Shown: positions 25,046 through 34,666 of the stretch, piece after piece
Layout: each line of letters begins with the position of its first letter
How positions within the stretch are numbered: the stretch's first letter is position 1
NCBI RefSeq assembly: GCF_001832885.1
Contig: NZ_MKIQ01000006.1
Span: forward strand, 1-55,632
Direction: 5' to 3'
DNA from: Floricoccus penangensis
GTDB taxonomy: Bacteria; Bacillota; Bacilli; Lactobacillales; Streptococcaceae
Length of the DNA: 55,632 bases
The notes under the pieces: generated by a model
What the model was told of the DNA's origin: nothing
The model's database searches: none
Seen by the model: the letters and a program-made list of their open reading frames with translations, nothing else
Made by a program: the position numbers and the translations under genes

Positions 25046-25062
25046 TATAGGAGGCAAAAGAC

Positions 25063-25248
25063 GTGGCAAAAAAATCAATGATTGCTAAAAACAAACGTCC
25101 AGCAAAATTCTCAACACAAGAATATACACGTTGTGAACGTTGTGGACGTCCACATTCAGTTTACCGCAAATTTAAATTGTGCCGTATTTGCTTCCGTGAA
25201 CTTGCTTATAAAGGGCAACTTCCGGGCGTTAAAAAAGCTTCATGGTAA
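25063..25248 (+). CDS. rpsN: 30S ribosomal protein S14, zinc type
   Basis: This 61-residue short S14 (type Z) has CxxC pairs CERC and CRIC that bind zinc. The start is GTG ([16 protein letters not shown]) after AGGAGG. A zinc-type S14 in the spc operon is typical of streptococci and lactococci. Many Firmicutes keep a zinc-free paralogue for zinc starvation; none is in this window, though a zinc importer operon is. Confidence 0.97.
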   Translation: MAKKSMIAKNKRPAKFSTQEYTRCERCGRPHSVYRKFKLCRICFRELAYKGQLPGVKKASW

Positions 25249-25295
25249 ATTGAAGCGGCATACGCCACTTCAATTTAACTATTGCTTATAAGCAA
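25247..25295 (+). other. Two hairpins between rpsN and rpsH
   Basis: AAATTGAAG / CTTCAATTT (25247-25276), with an inner GGC / GCC, starts at the rpsN stop codon. Next comes the palindrome TTGCTTATAAGCAA (25282-25295). No T run follows. The gap to rpsH is 124 bases, long for this cluster. Confidence 0.65.
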
Positions 25296-25372
25296 GATTA
25301 ATTTGCAAGTGGGATAATGACGTTTTAGATAATAAAACAACCCAAACTACAAATAATAAGGAGAAAACCACA

Positions 25373-25783
25373 ATGGTAATGACAGATCCAATCGCAGACT
25401 TTCTAACACGCATTCGTAATGCTAACATGGTTAAGCATGATGTTGTTGAAGTTCCTGCATCAAAAATTAAACGCGAAATTGCTTCAATTTTACTTGAAGA
25501 AGGATTCATTAAAGATTTCGAATCTATTGAAGATGACAAGCAAGGAATCATTCGTGTTTATCTTAAATACGCTCAAGATGGTGAACGCAAAGGTCAACGC
25601 GTAATCACAGGACTTAAACGTATTTCTAAACCAGGTTTGCGTGTATACGTTAAATCTGCAGATGTGCCAAAAGTTCTTAACGGACTTGGTATCGCAATCG
25701 TTTCTACTTCTGAAGGTGTGGTAACTGATAAAGTTGCTCGCGCTAAAAACATTGGTGGAGAAGTATTAGCATACGTTTGGTAG
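25373..25783 (+). CDS. rpsH: 30S ribosomal protein S8
   Basis: The 136-residue S8 starts [18 protein letters not shown] and contains [15 protein letters not shown] and the C-terminal [26 protein letters not shown]. It is a primary 16S rRNA binder; in E. coli it also represses the spc operon by binding mRNA. AAGGAG precedes the ATG. The hairpins on both sides of this gene are plausible control or processing sites, by inference. Confidence 0.98.
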   Translation: MVMTDPIADFLTRIRNANMVKHDVVEVPASKIKREIASILLEEGFIKDFESIEDDKQGIIRVYLKYAQDGERKGQRVITGLKRISKPGLRVYVKSADVPKVLNGLGIAIVSTSEGVVTDKVARAKNIGGEVLAYVW

Positions 25784-25796
25784 AATAAAGGTGGTT

Positions 25797-25845
25797 GTAG
25801 TTTAAAACTACTCTCGCCCCCGTGAAAACCCATTATTTCAATGGG
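25797..25845 (+). other. Two hairpins between rpsH and rplF
   Basis: GTAGTTT-a-AAACTAC (25797-25811; the real loop must be larger) and CCCATT-ATTTC-AATGGG (25829-25845), with a C-rich stretch between. They lie 13-70 bases before the rplF start. Confidence 0.55.
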
Positions 25846-25866
25846 AAAATTTAACAGGAGGAAAAT

Positions 25867-26403
25867 ATGAGCCGTATTGGTAATAAAGTAGTAGTACTAC
25901 CTGCTGGCGTTACTGTTGACGCTAAAGATGGTCTAACTACTGTTAAAGGTCCTAAAGGAGAACTTACTCGTGAGTTCCCTACAGCGATCGAAATGAAAGT
26001 TGAAGGACAAGAAGTAACATTCGTACGTCCTAACGATTCAAAAGAAATGAAAACTATTCATGGTACAACTCGTGCTAACTTTAATAACATGGTTATTGGA
26101 GTATCTGAAGGTTTCAAAAAAGAACTTGAAATGCGTGGGGTTGGTTACCGTGCACAATTACAAGGAAATAAACTTGTATTGAGCGTTGGTAAATCTCATC
26201 CTGACGAAGTTGTTGCTCCAGAAGGAATTACTTTTGAAGTACCAACTCCAACTACAATTAACGTGACTGGAAGCAACAAAGAAGTTGTTGGTGAAGTTGC
26301 AGCTTACATTCGTAGTAAACGTCCACCAGAACCTTATAAAGGTAAAGGGATTCGTTATGTTGGAGAATTCGTACGTCGTAAAGAAGGTAAAACTGGTAAA
26401 TAG
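25867..26403 (+). CDS. rplF: 50S ribosomal protein L6
   Basis: The 178-residue L6 begins [20 protein letters not shown] and has [20 protein letters not shown] and the C-terminal signature [17 protein letters not shown]. It lies near the factor-binding site. AGGAGG precedes the ATG. A 146-base gap with a long hairpin follows. Confidence 0.98.
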   Translation: MSRIGNKVVVLPAGVTVDAKDGLTTVKGPKGELTREFPTAIEMKVEGQEVTFVRPNDSKEMKTIHGTTRANFNNMVIGVSEGFKKELEMRGVGYRAQLQGNKLVLSVGKSHPDEVVAPEGITFEVPTPTTINVTGSNKEVVGEVAAYIRSKRPPEPYKGKGIRYVGEFVRRKEGKTGK

Positions 26404-26410
26404 TTTTAGT

Positions 26411-26482
26411 AAAATAGTTATAAGATTTTTCAGTAGTTTATATTCTTCAAAGATTATAAATTGCTGAGTATCTAGCTATTTT
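26411..26482 (+). other. Long hairpin between rplF and rplR
   Basis: TCAGTAGTTTATA (26430-26442) pairs with TATAAATTGCTGA (26455-26467) over 13 bp with two G-U pairs. A basal helix, AAAATAG (26411-26417) with CTATTTT (26476-26482), closes the structure. It is AT-rich and not followed by a T run, so it is not a standard terminator. Confidence 0.6.
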
Positions 26483-26549
26483 AAGTAAATTATTAACAGT
26501 TAAGATAGGCAAAAACTTATCATAATATAGAAATAGAAGAGGTAGAATT

Positions 26550-26897
26550 GTGATTTCTAAACCAGACAAAAATAAAACGCGTCAAAAACGCCATCGTCGT
26601 GTACGCGGAAAAATCTCTGGTACTGCAGAGCGCCCACGTTTGAACGTATTCCGTTCTAATACAAACATCTACGCGCAAGTAATTGATGACGTAGCAGGTG
26701 TAACGCTCGCAAGTGCCTCATCACTAAATGAGACTGGAACTAAATCAGAACAAGCTCAAAAAGTTGGTGAATTAGTAGCAAAAGCAGCAACTGCCAAAGG
26801 TATTACTGAAGTTGTCTTCGACCGTGGTGGTTACCTATATCATGGACGTGTGCAAATCCTTGCAGAATCTGCACGTGAAAATGGACTTAAATTCTAA
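26550..26897 (+). CDS. rplR: 50S ribosomal protein L18
   Basis: The 115-residue L18 starts at GTG 26550 ([20 protein letters not shown]), after AGAGGTAG, and ends in [26 protein letters not shown]. It binds 5S rRNA with L5. It stands after the longest gap of the spc part, which contains a long hairpin. Confidence 0.97.
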   Translation: MISKPDKNKTRQKRHRRVRGKISGTAERPRLNVFRSNTNIYAQVIDDVAGVTLASASSLNETGTKSEQAQKVGELVAKAATAKGITEVVFDRGGYLYHGRVQILAESARENGLKF

Positions 26898-26917
26898 AGA
26901 AAGGGGTAATCATAATA

Positions 26918-27412
26918 ATGGCTAGAGATACAGAAGTAAATGAATTCGAAGAACGCGTTGTTGGAATTAACCGCGTAACTAAAGTTGTTAAAGGTGGACG
27001 TCGTCTTCGCTTTGCTGCATTAGTAGTTGTTGGTGACCGTAATGGTCGTGTTGGATTTGGTACTGGTAAAGCTCAAGAAGTTCCAGAAGCAATCCGTAAA
27101 GCAGTTGAAGCAGCTAAGAAAAATCTTATCGAAGTTCCAATGGTTGGCACTACAGTACCTCATGAAGTTATTGGTCAATTTGGTGGAGGACGTATCCTTA
27201 TCAAACCAGCCGTAGAAGGATCTGGAGTAGCAGCTGGTGGAGCTGTTCGTGCCGTACTTGAGCTTGCTGGAGTTGCTGACGTTACAAGCAAATCATTAGG
27301 TTCAAATACTCCGATTAACGTTGTTCGTGCAACTGTTGATGGATTAAAACAACTTAAACGCGCTGAAGAAGTTGCTGCATTACGTGGCAAATCTGTAGAA
27401 GATTTGGCATAA
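26918..27412 (+). CDS. rpsE: 30S ribosomal protein S5
   Basis: The 164-residue S5 contains [20 protein letters not shown], the loop [20 protein letters not shown] and [19 protein letters not shown]. It acts at the mRNA entry and in decoding fidelity. AAAGGGG precedes the ATG, and rpmD follows after ten bases. Confidence 0.98.
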   Translation: MARDTEVNEFEERVVGINRVTKVVKGGRRLRFAALVVVGDRNGRVGFGTGKAQEVPEAIRKAVEAAKKNLIEVPMVGTTVPHEVIGQFGGGRILIKPAVEGSGVAAGGAVRAVLELAGVADVTSKSLGSNTPINVVRATVDGLKQLKRAEEVAALRGKSVEDLA

Positions 27413-27422
27413 GGAGGATAAA

Positions 27423-27602
27423 ATGGCTCAATTAAAAATTACTTTAACTAAGTCTCCAATCGGTCGTCTTCCTGTTCAACGCAAAACAGTGACTGCATTA
27501 GGACTTAACAAGTTACAATCTAGTGTTGTTAAAAATGACACACCTGCTATCCGTGGAATGGTTAACTCAATTTCACATTTAGTAACTGTAGAAGAAATTT
27601 AA
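27423..27602 (+). CDS. rpmD: 50S ribosomal protein L30
   Basis: This short 59-residue frame encodes [20 protein letters not shown] and ends HLVTVEEI. It is the compact bacterial L30 between rpsE and rplO, its standard place. AAGGAGG precedes the ATG. A hairpin-containing gap follows. Confidence 0.97.
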   Translation: MAQLKITLTKSPIGRLPVQRKTVTALGLNKLQSSVVKNDTPAIRGMVNSISHLVTVEEI

Positions 27603-27628
27603 TTAATTCTACAAAATATATAATATAA

Positions 27629-27669
27629 GCGAGCTAGACTTTCGCCGACTCCGGCGGAAGTTTTGGCGC
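27629..27669 (+). other. G+C-rich hairpin between rpmD and rplO
   Basis: ACTTTCGCCG (27638-27647) pairs with CGGCGGAAGT (27652-27661) over 10 bp with one U-G pair and loop ACTC. The helix can extend outwards through AG / TT and be closed by GCG (27629) with CGC (27667). It is far richer in G+C than its flanks, has no T run and ends about 30 bases before the rplO start. Confidence 0.65.
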
Positions 27670-27697
27670 ATAGTAAAGAATTAGGAGAAAATATATA

Positions 27698-28150
27698 ATG
27701 AAACTTCATGAATTAACACCATCGGCTGGTAGCCGTAAAGTTCGTAACCGCGTAGGTCGTGGTACTTCATCTGGTAATGGTAAAACATCTGGACGTGGAC
27801 AAAAAGGTCAAAAAGCTCGTAGTGGTGGTGGCGTTCGTCTAGGTTTTGAAGGTGGACAAACTCCATTATTCCGTCGTATGCCAAAACGTGGATTCTCAAA
27901 CGTAAACCGTAAAGATTACGCTGTTGTGAATCTAGAAACTTTAAATCGTTTTGAAGACGGAGCAGAAGTAAATGCTGATACTTTAGTTGCTGCAAAAATT
28001 GTTAAAGATGTTAAATCTGGAATTAAAGTTCTTGCAAATGGAGAACTTACAGCAAAAAATCTTAAAGTAACTGCTACAAAAGCTTCAGCAAGTGCAGTAG
28101 CTGCAATCGAAAACAACGGTGGAACTGTTACACTACCAAAAGCTGACTAG
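27698..28150 (+). CDS. rplO: 50S ribosomal protein L15
   Basis: The 150-residue L15 begins [20 protein letters not shown] and has the glycine-rich [20 protein letters not shown] and [11 protein letters not shown]. It helps late large-subunit assembly. AGGAGAAA precedes the ATG, and secY follows after 12 bases. Confidence 0.98.
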   Translation: MKLHELTPSAGSRKVRNRVGRGTSSGNGKTSGRGQKGQKARSGGGVRLGFEGGQTPLFRRMPKRGFSNVNRKDYAVVNLETLNRFEDGAEVNADTLVAAKIVKDVKSGIKVLANGELTAKNLKVTATKASASAVAAIENNGGTVTLPKAD

Positions 28151-28162
28151 TAAGGAGGCGTT

Positions 28163-29476
28163 ATGTTTTTCAAGACATTGAAAGACGCTTTCAAGGTAAA
28201 GGATATTAGAAATAGGATTCTATTTACCATTTTCATACTTTTCGTTTTTCGTTTAGGAACACATATTACAGTTCCTGGTATAAATGTAAACAGCTTAAAC
28301 CAATTAGCTGATTTACCATTTATTAATATGATTAACTTAGTTAGTGGTAATGCGATGCAGAATTTCTCTGTCTTTGCAATGGGTGTGTCGCCGTATATCA
28401 CTGCGTCAATCATTGTGCAACTTCTTCAAATGGATATACTTCCAGTTTTTGTTGAATGGAGTAAGCAAGGTGAGGTTGGACGTCGAAAACTTAATCAAAC
28501 TACTCGTTATATAACTCTTGTTTTAGCGATGGCTCAGTCAATTGCTATTACTGCGGGATTTAATGCTATGAGTTCTACTGGTATTGTTAATACACCAAAT
28601 GTTAGTACTTATCTTATGATTGGTATGATTCTTACAACAGGATCTATGATTGTAGTGTGGCTAGGAGAACAAATCACTGATAAAGGGTTTGGAAATGGTG
28701 TATCAATGATAATCTTTGCAGGTATCATATCATCAATTCCGCAAGCAGTTAAAACTGTATATGATGAGAAATTTGTTAATATTCGTCCTGAGCAATTGCC
28801 TAGTTCAATTGTATTTGTAATTGTTTTATTAATAGCAATGGCTATAATTATTGCTTTTACTACATACTTTACACAAGCAATTTTAAAGATTCCAATTCAA
28901 TATACTAAGCTAGTTCAAGGTGCGCCGACAAGTTCATACTTGCCACTTCGCCTTAATCCTGCTGGTGTAATCCCTGTAATCTTTGCAAGCTCAATTACAG
29001 CTCTTCCAGCCACTCTTTTACAGCTATTAAAAGCGACTAAAGGCAATGTTGGTTGGATCGAAAACTTACAACGTGCATTAGACTACAATACTTGGACAGG
29101 TATGTTGGTATATGCGATATTGATTGTTCTCTTTACTTTCTTCTATTCATTTGTACAGGTTAACCCTGAGAAAATGGCAGAGAATTTACAGAAACAAGGA
29201 TCATATATTCCAAGTGTACGTCCAGGTAAAGGAACTGAAAAATATATTTCTTCAATTCTTATAAGACTTGCTACTGTGGGTTCAATTTTCTTAGGCCTTA
29301 TTTCAGTTATTCCAATCGTTGCAACAAATCTTTGGTCTTTACCAAAAATGGTTGCACTTGGGGGAACTAGCCTACTAATTGTAATTACAACAAGTATTGA
29401 AGGTATTAAACAACTTGAAGGTTATCTTCTTAAAAGAAAATATACTGGATTTTTGGATGATCCTATTGAAGAATAA
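28163..29476 (+). CDS. secY: Preprotein translocase subunit SecY
   Basis: This is the channel of the Sec translocon, 437 residues with ten hydrophobic segments. Conserved parts include the start FFKTLKDAFKVKDIRNRI, the cytoplasmic loop RQTTRYITL-type segment (KLNQTTRYITLV), and VRPGKGTEKYISSI before the last helices. AAGGAGG precedes the ATG. It partners secE at 14465. A terminator-like hairpin follows, so adk can be transcribed separately. Confidence 0.97.
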   Translation: MFFKTLKDAFKVKDIRNRILFTIFILFVFRLGTHITVPGINVNSLNQLADLPFINMINLVSGNAMQNFSVFAMGVSPYITASIIVQLLQMDILPVFVEWSKQGEVGRRKLNQTTRYITLVLAMAQSIAITAGFNAMSSTGIVNTPNVSTYLMIGMILTTGSMIVVWLGEQITDKGFGNGVSMIIFAGIISSIPQAVKTVYDEKFVNIRPEQLPSSIVFVIVLLIAMAIIIAFTTYFTQAILKIPIQYTKLVQGAPTSSYLPLRLNPAGVIPVIFASSITALPATLLQLLKATKGNVGWIENLQRALDYNTWTGMLVYAILIVLFTFFYSFVQVNPEKMAENLQKQGSYIPSVRPGKGTEKYISSILIRLATVGSIFLGLISVIPIVATNLWSLPKMVALGGTSLLIVITTSIEGIKQLEGYLLKRKYTGFLDDPIEE

Positions 29477-29485
29477 TTCAACATT

Positions 29486-29513
29486 GAGGCGATTCTCTTC
29501 GCCTCTCTTGTTT
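29486..29513 (+). terminator. Terminator-like hairpin after secY
   Basis: GAGGCGA (29486-29492) pairs perfectly with TCGCCTC (29499-29505). The following TCTTGTTTT is only moderately T-rich, so read-through is likely. Confidence 0.7.
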
Positions 29514-29536
29514 TGAATTATAAATTGAGATATAAT
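29508..29536 (+). promoter_or_regulatory. Promoter of adk
   Basis: TTGTTT (29508-29513), a 17-base spacer and TATAAT (29531-29536). It directly follows the secY hairpin and would start transcription about 48 bases before adk. Confidence 0.65.
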
Positions 29537-29548
29537 CGTTATGTTTGA

Positions 29549-30238
<690 letters not shown>

Positions 30239-30255
30239 TAGGTAGTCTAAAGGAC

Positions 30256-30284
30256 TTGCAAAATTAAATATTATATGTTAAAAT
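30256..30284 (+). promoter_or_regulatory. Promoter of infA and the alpha operon
   Basis: TTGCAA (30256-30261), exactly 17 bases and TAAAAT (30279-30284). The -35 and preceding GACT resemble those of the rpsJ promoter. Confidence 0.78.
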
Positions 30285-30345
30285 AATCTAGTCCGACTTT
30301 TAGATATTATTATCGTAGCGGGAAATTTAAAGGAGGTGCTTTTGC

Positions 30346-30564
30346 GTGGCAAAAGATGATGTAATTGAAATCGAAGGTAAAGTAATAGATACTATGCCGA
30401 ATGCGATGTTTACAGTTGAGCTTGAAAACGGTCATCAAGTTTTAGCGACTATTTCAGGTAAAATGCGTAAAAATTATATTCGTATTTTGACTGGTGACCG
30501 TGTTACCGTTGAACTTAGTCCTTACGATTTATCTCGTGGGCGTATTACATACCGCTTTAAATAA
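30346..30564 (+). CDS. infA: Translation initiation factor IF-1
   Basis: The 72-residue OB-fold protein starts at GTG ([20 protein letters not shown]) and contains [20 protein letters not shown] and [23 protein letters not shown]. It blocks the A site during initiation. AAAGGAGG lies upstream. A strong promoter precedes it, and a GGGG / CCCC hairpin separates it from rpmJ. Confidence 0.97.
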   Translation: MAKDDVIEIEGKVIDTMPNAMFTVELENGHQVLATISGKMRKNYIRILTGDRVTVELSPYDLSRGRITYRFK

Positions 30565-30570
30565 GCCCAA

Positions 30571-30585
30571 AGGGGGTTTACCCCT
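30571..30585 (+). other. Hairpin between infA and rpmJ
   Basis: AGGGG / CCCCT with loop GTTTA, six bases after the infA stop. No T run. Confidence 0.55.
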
Positions 30586-30608
30586 ATAAAATAATAGGAG
30601 GTATTATA

Positions 30609-30725
30609 ATGAAAGTAAGACCATCAGTAAAACCAATTTGCGAATACTGTAAAGTTATTCGTCGTAATGGTCGTGTTATGGTAATTTGCTCTGTAAATCC
30701 AAAACACAAACAACGTCAAGGTTAG
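30609..30725 (+). CDS. rpmJ: 50S ribosomal protein L36
   Basis: The 38-residue zinc-ribbon protein begins [19 protein letters not shown] and has the Cys-Cys-Cys-His set (CEYC, then C27 and H33). This is the zinc-binding form, as with L33 and S14 in this window. TAGGAGG precedes the ATG. It is too short for ordinary ORF thresholds. Confidence 0.97.
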   Translation: MKVRPSVKPICEYCKVIRRNGRVMVICSVNPKHKQRQG

Positions 30726-30742
30726 AAAGGAGAAAAAACTAA

Positions 30743-31108
30743 ATGGCTCGTATCGCTGGAGTTGATATTCCCAATGACAAACAAGTAGTGATTTCACTTA
30801 CTTATGTATACGGAATCGGTCTACCAACATCTAAGAAAATTCTTGCTGCTGCTGGAGTTCCTGAAGATGTTCGTGTAAAAGACTTAACAACTGATCAAGA
30901 AGATGCAATTCGTCGTGAAGTAGACGCGCTTAAAGTCGAAGGAGACCTTCGTCGTGAAGTAAATCTAAACATCAAACGTTTGATGGAAATCGGTTCATAC
31001 CGTGGAATTCGTCACCGTCGTGGATTGCCTGTTCGTGGTCAAAATACTAAGAACAACGCTCGTACGCGTAAAGGACCTGCGAAATCTATCGCTGGTAAGA
31101 AAAAATAA
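30743..31108 (+). CDS. rpsM: 30S ribosomal protein S13
   Basis: The 121-residue S13 begins [20 protein letters not shown] and ends in the basic [20 protein letters not shown] tail that contacts tRNA and bridges the subunits. GAAAGGAG precedes the ATG. Confidence 0.98.
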   Translation: MARIAGVDIPNDKQVVISLTYVYGIGLPTSKKILAAAGVPEDVRVKDLTTDQEDAIRREVDALKVEGDLRREVNLNIKRLMEIGSYRGIRHRRGLPVRGQNTKNNARTRKGPAKSIAGKKK

Positions 31109-31133
31109 TAATTAGTTAGAAAGGAGATAAACA

Positions 31134-31517
31134 TTGGCTAAACCTACACGTAAACGTCGTGTGAAAAAGAATATTGAATCTGGGATTGCTCACATTCATG
31201 CTACTTTTAACAACACAATCGTTATGATTACAGATGTTCATGGTAACGCTATTGCTTGGTCATCAGCTGGTGCTTTAGGATTTAAAGGTTCAAGAAAATC
31301 AACACCGTTTGCTGCTCAAATGGCAAGTGAAGCTGCTGCGAAATCTGCTCAAGAACATGGTTTGAAAACTGTTGCTGTTACTGTAAAGGGACCTGGATCA
31401 GGACGCGAATCTGCTATCCGTGCATTGCAAGCTGCTGGTCTACAAGTTACTGCTATCAGTGATGTGACTCCAGTACCTCACAATGGTGCACGTCCTCCAA
31501 AACGTCGTCGTGTATAA
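31134..31517 (+). CDS. rpsK: 30S ribosomal protein S11
   Basis: The 127-residue S11 starts at a TTG ([20 protein letters not shown]) after AAAGGAG; no ATG lies before the conserved N-terminus. Further motifs are [20 protein letters not shown] and [16 protein letters not shown] start for a ribosomal protein is uncommon, but I believe it occurs in related streptococci as well. Confidence 0.97.
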   Translation: MAKPTRKRRVKKNIESGIAHIHATFNNTIVMITDVHGNAIAWSSAGALGFKGSRKSTPFAAQMASEAAAKSAQEHGLKTVAVTVKGPGSGRESAIRALQAAGLQVTAISDVTPVPHNGARPPKRRRV

Positions 31518-31566
31518 TTTTCGTAAGTGCTGAATTACACACTTTTATAATTTAGGAGATATACAC

Positions 31567-32505
31567 ATGATTGAGTTTGAAAAACCAAAAATTACAAAAT
31601 TTGATGAAGAAAAAACATACGGCAAATTTGTCGTAGAACCTCTTGAACGTGGTTATGGTACAACTCTTGGTAATTCATTACGTCGTATCTTGTTGTCTTC
31701 TCTTCCAGGTGCAGCTGTAACTGGTATCCAAATTGATGGAGTACTTCATGAATTTGCTACTATTCCAGGTGTCCGCGAAGACGTGACTCAAGTTATCTTG
31801 AATATCAAAGGTCTTGCGATCAAATCATACGTAGAAGGTGAAAAAAATATTGAATTAGATATTACAGGTCCTGCAGTTGTTACCGCTGGTGACATCTTGA
31901 CTGATAGTGATATCGAAATTACAAACAAAGATCATTACCTATTTACTATTGCTGAAGGACATAGTCTTAAAGCTAAAATGACTGTAAATACAGGTCGTGG
32001 TTATGTACCTGCTGATGAAAATAAAGTGGATGATGCACCAATTGGTTTACTAGCTGTTGACTCAATTTACACACCAGTAAATAAAGTTAACTATCAAGTT
32101 GAACCTGCTCGAGTTGGTGGACAAGACGGTTTTGATAAACTTACACTTGAAATTGTAACAAATGGTACAATTGATCCAGAAGAGGCGTTAAGTCTTTCTG
32201 CTAAAATTTTAACTGATCATTTAAGTCTTTTTGTAAATCTATCTGAAGTGGCACAAAGTGCTGACATCATGGTTGAAAAAGACGAAGTTTCTCCAGAGAA
32301 GACTTTGGACAAACCTATTGAAGAACTTGATTTATCAGTTCGCTCTTATAACTGTTTGAAACGTGCAGGAATTAATACTGTTCAAGATTTAACAGATAAG
32401 ACTGAAGCTGAAATGATGAAAGTTCGTAACTTAGGTCGTAAGTCAATGGAAGAAGTTAAATTCAAAATTGCTGATCTTGGTTTAAAATTTAAAAACGAAA
32501 AATAA
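31567..32505 (+). CDS. rpoA: RNA polymerase alpha subunit
   Basis: The 312-residue alpha subunit has an N-terminal assembly domain ([20 protein letters not shown]) and a C-terminal domain from about residue 245 ([20 protein letters not shown]) that binds UP elements and activators. TAGGAGA precedes the ATG. It is co-transcribed with rpsK and rplQ. Confidence 0.98.
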   Translation: MIEFEKPKITKFDEEKTYGKFVVEPLERGYGTTLGNSLRRILLSSLPGAAVTGIQIDGVLHEFATIPGVREDVTQVILNIKGLAIKSYVEGEKNIELDITGPAVVTAGDILTDSDIEITNKDHYLFTIAEGHSLKAKMTVNTGRGYVPADENKVDDAPIGLLAVDSIYTPVNKVNYQVEPARVGGQDGFDKLTLEIVTNGTIDPEEALSLSAKILTDHLSLFVNLSEVAQSADIMVEKDEVSPEKTLDKPIEELDLSVRSYNCLKRAGINTVQDLTDKTEAEMMKVRNLGRKSMEEVKFKIADLGLKFKNEK

Positions 32506-32525
32506 AATTTAAGAAGGGAGAAATA

Positions 32526-32906
32526 ATGAGTTACCGTAAACTTGGACGTAAAAGCGCACAACGTAAAGCAATGCTACGTGATTTGACAACAGATCTAATT
32601 ATGAATGAATACATTGTTACTACTGAAGCTCGCGCAAAAGAAATCCGTAAATCAGTTGAAAAAATGATTACTCTTGGTAAACGTGGAGATTTACATGCAC
32701 GTCGTCAAGCAGCTGCATTTGTTCGTAATGAAGTATCTTTAAAAGACTTTAACGAAGAAACAGAAACATTCCCAACTGCATTACAAAAATTATTTGATGA
32801 TATCGCACCTCGCTACGAAGGACGTAACGGTGGATACACACGTATTCTTAAAACTGAACCACGTCGTGGAGATGGCGCACCAATGGCTATCATTGAATTA
32901 GTATAA
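32526..32906 (+). CDS. rplQ: 50S ribosomal protein L17
   Basis: The 126-residue L17 begins [20 protein letters not shown] and contains [19 protein letters not shown] and [14 protein letters not shown]. It is the last gene of the ribosomal supercluster. GAAGGGAG precedes the ATG. A structured L17 downstream element follows. Confidence 0.98.
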   Translation: MSYRKLGRKSAQRKAMLRDLTTDLIMNEYIVTTEARAKEIRKSVEKMITLGKRGDLHARRQAAAFVRNEVSLKDFNEETETFPTALQKLFDDIAPRYEGRNGGYTRILKTEPRRGDGAPMAIIELV

Positions 32907-32943
32907 AAAATAAATAGAAGTGCTTTCTTCATCACTTTTTGTT

Positions 32944-33071
32944 GAGTGTTATGATGGTGGTATAGGTGAAGAGAATATATCTTTTCTAACGAAAGTTGGC
33001 CTGTACTTAGTCTAGCTCTGGCTTTCCGGGGTAGGTTACCTACTCCGGAGCACTCATCATAAAGTGTTATT
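32944..33071 (+). ncRNA. L17 downstream element RNA
   Basis: The 3' region of rplQ is highly structured. TTATGATG (32949-32956) pairs with CATCATAA (33055-33062) as a basal helix. Inside are CTAAC-GAAA-GTTGG (near 32986-32999) and a 10-bp G+C-rich helix, CCGGGGTAGG / CCTACTCCGG with loop TTA (about 33026-33048). A T run follows. A conserved RNA called the L17 downstream element is known immediately after rplQ in lactic acid bacteria and Listeria; position and shape fit it. Its function is unknown; it probably acts in the mRNA 3' end. Confidence 0.75.
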
Positions 33072-33179
33072 TTTTATTTTAAAAGCAATATTTATACGCA
33101 CGCAATGTGCTTTTTTTTTTGCATTTTTTTGATTAAATTCAGTAATTAATATTTTTTATTAGCTCTTTCATTTTTTTTA

Positions 33180-33209
33180 TTACAATTTTCAGAAAAAATA
33201 TTGTATAGT
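33180..33209 (+). promoter_or_regulatory. Promoter with CodY-like box before the ligase-like gene
   Basis: TTACAA (33180-33185), an 18-base spacer and TATAGT (33204-33209). In the spacer, 33184-33198 matches AATTTTCWGAAAATT at 13 of 15 positions, the first 13 being continuous. CodY bound here would block the promoter. The remaining gap (33072-33179) is AT-rich and T-tract-rich without other features. Confidence 0.6.
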
Positions 33210-33242
33210 AAAGGAACTAGAATTTTAGAGGGGCACTCCATC

Positions 33243-34622
33243 ATGAAAACAATAGCTAAAGAGCTTTTAGAAAAAGCATATTTTAAAAAACTAAAGGAAA
33301 CTCCAATCCTTTATACGGGAGTTGAATTAGAATTTCCAATAATTAATTTAGATGGAAGTGCGACAAATCATGAGTTACTTATTAACTTATTAGATAAATT
33401 TACCGATGAGGAAGGTTTTACAATTACTCATACAGATTTTGATGGTAATACTATTGAAATCGTTTCGGAGAATAATGATGATACAATTCTTTTTGAATGT
33501 GGGTATAATACATTAGAGATCGCATTTGCGCGCACTCAAGATATAAACGAAATTGCGAAACGATTTAAGAAGTATTTTTCTGTGATTCAACCATATTTGC
33601 TTGAGAATAATCATAGTCTTACAGGTTTAGGTGTTAATCCTTTTTGGAATAAAAATGATAATACACCTGTAAATTCTTCTCGCTATCGCATGCTTCGAGA
33701 ATATCTTTTGATGGCAAAGAATATGGATAGTGAATTTAGATTACATAGTCATTATGAATATCCAACTTATATACAAGGTAGTCAGGTTCAATTTGATATT
33801 TCAAAAGGACAATTGACTCAAACTATTAATTTGTTTAATAAAATAGAGCCAGCTAAGGCATGGCTATTTGCAAACTCATATATGTGGGACGAGGTTTGGA
33901 ATACTGGTATAAGTAGAGATATTCTTTGGGAGGATTCAATGCATGGTATTCTTAAAGAAAATGTCGGAGTATATGATCATGAATTTATAGATGCAGATGA
34001 AGTGTTAGAGAGTCTTGTTGACACAGCAATTTTTACTGTTGAAAGAGGATCTGAAACTTATTATTTTCAACCATTAACAGTTTCCGAATATTTTAATCGA
34101 GAAGAAATTAAAGCTTTTGATATCGAAGGAAGAGAAGCAATACTTGTACCAGATATAAACGATTTAAAGCTTCATCGTTCTTACAAATATCAAAGTTTAA
34201 CAAAACGTGGAACTTTGGAGTTTAGGAGTATTTGTACCCAACCGTTAAACGCAACTTTTTCTACTGCCGCTTTTCATTTAGGGTTACTTGAAAATTTATC
34301 AAGTCTAGATACTTTATTAAATCAATATTTCTTTTTCGAAAAATATGGATCCGACATTAAAAAATTGAGGAGAAAATTTGCTTTCTTTAATCTTTCAGAG
34401 GAAGAAAAAAATGATATTATCAAGTTTTCTAATGATTTATTAAATATTTCAAAGGAAGGGCTTGAGAAAAGAGGTTATGGCGAAGAAAAGTATCTACAGG
34501 ACTTAGTGATAAGGGTTGAAGAAAAAGAAAATCCAGCTGAACATAGCGTTAGATTATTAAAGGATGGGAAAAGTTTAGTAGATATTTCAAGAGAGTTTGC
34601 TAATATTGATGCTCTAAAATAA
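33243..34622 (+). CDS. Glutamate-cysteine ligase-like protein
   Basis: The 459-residue product resembles the GCS2/plant-type glutamate-cysteine ligase group of carboxylate-amine ligases. Visible are YTGVELEFPIINLDG (the acidic ATP/metal motif, about residues 20-34), HTDFDGNTIEIVSE, an SLTGLGVNPFW segment, and late GTLEFRSICTQPLNATFSTA. This family couples ATP hydrolysis to amide bond formation, gamma-glutamylcysteine being the best-known product. The fused bifunctional GshF would be much longer and is not what is seen. ATG 33243 is chosen after GAGGGG; the frame stays open to a TTG at 33201 inside the promoter. A CodY-like box suggests control by amino-acid status. The exact substrate is uncertain. 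Confidence 0.6.
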   Translation: MKTIAKELLEKAYFKKLKETPILYTGVELEFPIINLDGSATNHELLINLLDKFTDEEGFTITHTDFDGNTIEIVSENNDDTILFECGYNTLEIAFARTQDINEIAKRFKKYFSVIQPYLLENNHSLTGLGVNPFWNKNDNTPVNSSRYRMLREYLLMAKNMDSEFRLHSHYEYPTYIQGSQVQFDISKGQLTQTINLFNKIEPAKAWLFANSYMWDEVWNTGISRDILWEDSMHGILKENVGVYDHEFIDADEVLESLVDTAIFTVERGSETYYFQPLTVSEYFNREEIKAFDIEGREAILVPDINDLKLHRSYKYQSLTKRGTLEFRSICTQPLNATFSTAAFHLGLLENLSSLDTLLNQYFFFEKYGSDIKKLRRKFAFFNLSEEEKNDIIKFSNDLLNISKEGLEKRGYGEEKYLQDLVIRVEEKENPAEHSVRLLKDGKSLVDISREFANIDALK

Positions 34623-34666
34623 TTGTTCTATAGTTAAATGAAATATAAAAATATTACTTTTGTGAA

